From Domibacillus sp. (lineage in GTDB: Bacteria > Bacillota > Bacilli > Bacillales > Domibacillaceae): a stretch of 6,924 bases of DNA. The notes beneath the pieces were generated by a model. It ran no database searches. It saw only the letters and a list, made by a program, of their open reading frames with translations, and was not told the origin of the DNA. The stretch lies in the NCBI GenBank assembly GCA_031177795.1, contig JAPSKG010000120.1, forward strand, positions 1 through 6,924, read 5' to 3'. The position numbers and the translations under genes are program-made. Below are positions 5,383 to 6,924 of the stretch, piece by piece. Numbering within the stretch: the stretch's first letter is position 1; each line of letters opens with the position of its first letter.

Positions 5383-6924
5383 TTATAAAACTAATTCATC
5401 AATGTGCTCTTTGTTTTTAATAGAAGCCTGGGCAGCGGCTAACCGCGCCAGCGGAACCCGGTATGGTGAACAACTTACATAATCCAGGCCTTGCAAGTAA
5501 CAAAATTCAATCGAGCTTTTTTCCCCGCCATGCTCTCCGCAAATCCCTGTTTTCAATGAGGGTTTTGTTTGCCTTCCCAGTTTAACACCCATCTTTACAA
5601 GTTGTCCTACTCCTTCTTGATCTAAAACTGCAAATGGGTTATCAGGAAGAATTTTTTCGTCTACATAGCTTTTTAAAAACTTTCCTTCTGCATCATCACG
5701 GCTGTAGCCAAATGTTGTTTGCGTTAAGTCGTTAGTGCCAAAAGAGAAAAAGTCTGCTTCTTCTGCAATTTGATCCGCTGTTAAAGCAGCCCGGGGGATT
5801 TCTATCATTGTCCCAACGGTATAATCGATTTGAATGCCGGTTTTTTGTTGAATTTGCTCGGCTGTATCCGTTACTAATTGGCGCATTGCTTTTAGTTCGT
5901 TTACATGGCCTACAAGCGGAATCATAATCTCTGGTTTTACTTGAATGCCCTTATTCAGTAAATTTGTTGCAGCATAGAAAATAGCTTCAACCTGCATCTG
6001 GTAAATTTCCGGATGAATAACACCAAGCCTGCAGCCGCGATGGCCGAGCATCGGGTTTGATTCATCTAACTGGCGAACTCTCTTCAATAAAACTTCTTTT
6101 TCTTTTAAATCTTCGGAATTCGGATTTGTTATTTGTAATTTTGCTACTTCGACCGTTAAATGCTCTTTGTCTGGAAGAAATTCATGCAGCGGCGGATCTA
6201 ATAAACGAATTGTGACCGGGTGTGCCTGCATCGCTTCAAAAATCCCTTCAAAATCACTTTGCTGCATTGGAAGAAGTTTTTCTAAAGCTTCTTTTCTTTG
6301 TTCATCTGTTTCAGCTAAAATCATTTTTTGTACAATTGGAACTCGCTTAGCATCCATGAACATGTGCTCAGTTCTGCATAATCCGATTCCTTCCGCACCA
6401 AAATCAAGCGCTTTTTTTGCGTCCTCTGGATTATCAGCATTAGCACGGACACCCAGCGTTCTTTCCTGATCAGCCCAAGAAAGCAGAAGCTCAAATTCTT
6501 TAGAAAGCTCTGGCTCAATCATCTGGATTTCTCCTAAAATAATTTCGCCTGTTCCACCATCAATTGTAATGGTATCCAGGTGATTTACGACCACTTCCCC
6601 GACCTGGAAGCGCTTTTGTTTCATATCAATTTTTAACGCTTCACATCCGCAAATGCACGTTTTCCCCATCCCTCTTGCCACAACAGCCGCATGACTTGTC
6701 ATTCCGCCCCGGCTCGTTACCACTCCCTGCGCAGCAATAATGCCATGAATATCATCAGGTGTTGTTTCAGCGCGAACCAGAATAACTTTCTTTCCTTCAT
6801 TGTTTAGCAGTTCCGCTTCATCTGGATCAAATACAACTTGCCCTGTAGCTGCCCCTGGAGATGCCGGCAAGCCCTTCGCAAGTATATTCCTCTCGTATTG
6901 ATCGTCTATTCTGCGATGAAGAAG
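5383..6924 (-). CDS. ppdK: Pyruvate, phosphate dikinase, C-terminal part (5' end outside window)
   Basis: The frame is open to the window edge, giving 513 residues of a protein that is normally about 880. Missing are the N-terminal nucleotide-binding domains. Present is the swivelling phosphohistidine domain, with the catalytic motif GGMTSHAAVVARG (His at visible residue 78, codon 6691-6693), followed by the C-terminal PEP/pyruvate TIM barrel. The barrel shows GIGLCRTEHMF, RLLDPPLHEFLP, NPMLGHRGCRLG, EIPRAALTAD, SFGTNDLTQ and the proton-donor Cys in GICGEHGG (visible residue 462). The enzyme converts ATP, phosphate and pyruvate to AMP, pyrophosphate and PEP, reversibly, so it can serve gluconeogenesis or glycolysis in the cytoplasm. 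The RTEHMF and HRGCRLG motifs fit dikinase rather than the shorter EI of the PTS. All visible catalytic residues are intact. An internal TTG at 6870 could look like a start, but the family sequence (LLHRRID, then LAKGLPASPG) continues upstream of it, so it is not one. The gene ends in its own terminator. Confidence 0.95.
   Translation of the reverse strand, partial: LLHRRIDDQYERNILAKGLPASPGAATGQVVFDPDEAELLNNEGKKVILVRAETTPDDIHGIIAAQGVVTSRGGMTSHAAVVARGMGKTCICGCEALKIDMKQKRFQVGEVVVNHLDTITIDGGTGEIILGEIQMIEPELSKEFELLLSWADQERTLGVRANADNPEDAKKALDFGAEGIGLCRTEHMFMDAKRVPIVQKMILAETDEQRKEALEKLLPMQQSDFEGIFEAMQAHPVTIRLLDPPLHEFLPDKEHLTVEVAKLQITNPNSEDLKEKEVLLKRVRQLDESNPMLGHRGCRLGVIHPEIYQMQVEAIFYAATNLLNKGIQVKPEIMIPLVGHVNELKAMRQLVTDTAEQIQQKTGIQIDYTVGTMIEIPRAALTADQIAEEADFFSFGTNDLTQTTFGYSRDDAEGKFLKSYVDEKILPDNPFAVLDQEGVGQLVKMGVKLGRQTKPSLKTGICGEHGGEKSSIEFCYLQGLDYVSCSPYRVPLARLAAAQASIKNKEHIDELVL

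Noticed and set aside
5383..6924. PTS enzyme I or PEP synthase instead of pyruvate, phosphate dikinase
   Set aside because: The spacing and wording of the TSHAAVVARGMG, CRTEHMF, HRGCRLG and GICGEHGG motifs fit PpdK, and the terminal region matches the dikinase ending.

Overview
The window looks like chromosomal DNA of a low-to-moderate GC Gram-positive bacterium, most likely a Bacillaceae member. Supporting signs are AGGAGG-type ribosome binding sites, strong Rho-independent hairpins, a surface protein with three SLH domains, a close relative of Bacillus YhcX, and a Firmicute-type pyruvate, phosphate dikinase. One gene lies on the + strand and five lie on the - strand. I saw no RNA genes, insertion sequences, phage genes or CRISPR arrays.

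Layout. Positions 1-334 are an AT-rich non-coding leader. Positions 335-2086 (+) encode a secreted, cell-wall-anchored protein with two copies of an all-helical, histidine-bearing repeat of unknown function, followed by three SLH domains. A 12-bp inverted repeat at 2186-2219 separates it from the convergent gene at 2263-3810 (-), a GNAT acetyltransferase/nitrilase-fold fusion of the YhcX type. Upstream of that are a 19-bp hairpin (3955-3997), a small YgiT-type zinc-finger protein (4002-4229, -) and its promoter. The promoter is bracketed by two identical 11-bp direct repeats. Next come a LacI-family DNA-binding headpiece with no sensor domain (4381-4581, -) and a stand-alone glucitol/sorbitol-type PTS EIIA (4738-5118, -). 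A 15-bp hairpin (5330-5373) then terminates the C-terminal part of ppdK (5383-6924, -), whose 5' end lies beyond the window.

How the genes fit together. This is not one operon: most genes have their own terminator or promoter. The only plausible metabolic links are between ppdK (pyruvate/PEP interconversion) and the PEP-dependent PTS EIIA, and between the EIIA and the LacI headpiece, which may be relics of a lost sugar-uptake locus. The stretch 4240-5330 is AT-rich and holds partial or orphan genes, which suggests erosion. The least explained parts are the duplicated helical repeat of the SLH protein, with its conserved histidines and a predicted N-terminal histidine after signal cleavage, and the symmetric repeats around the zinc-finger gene promoter.
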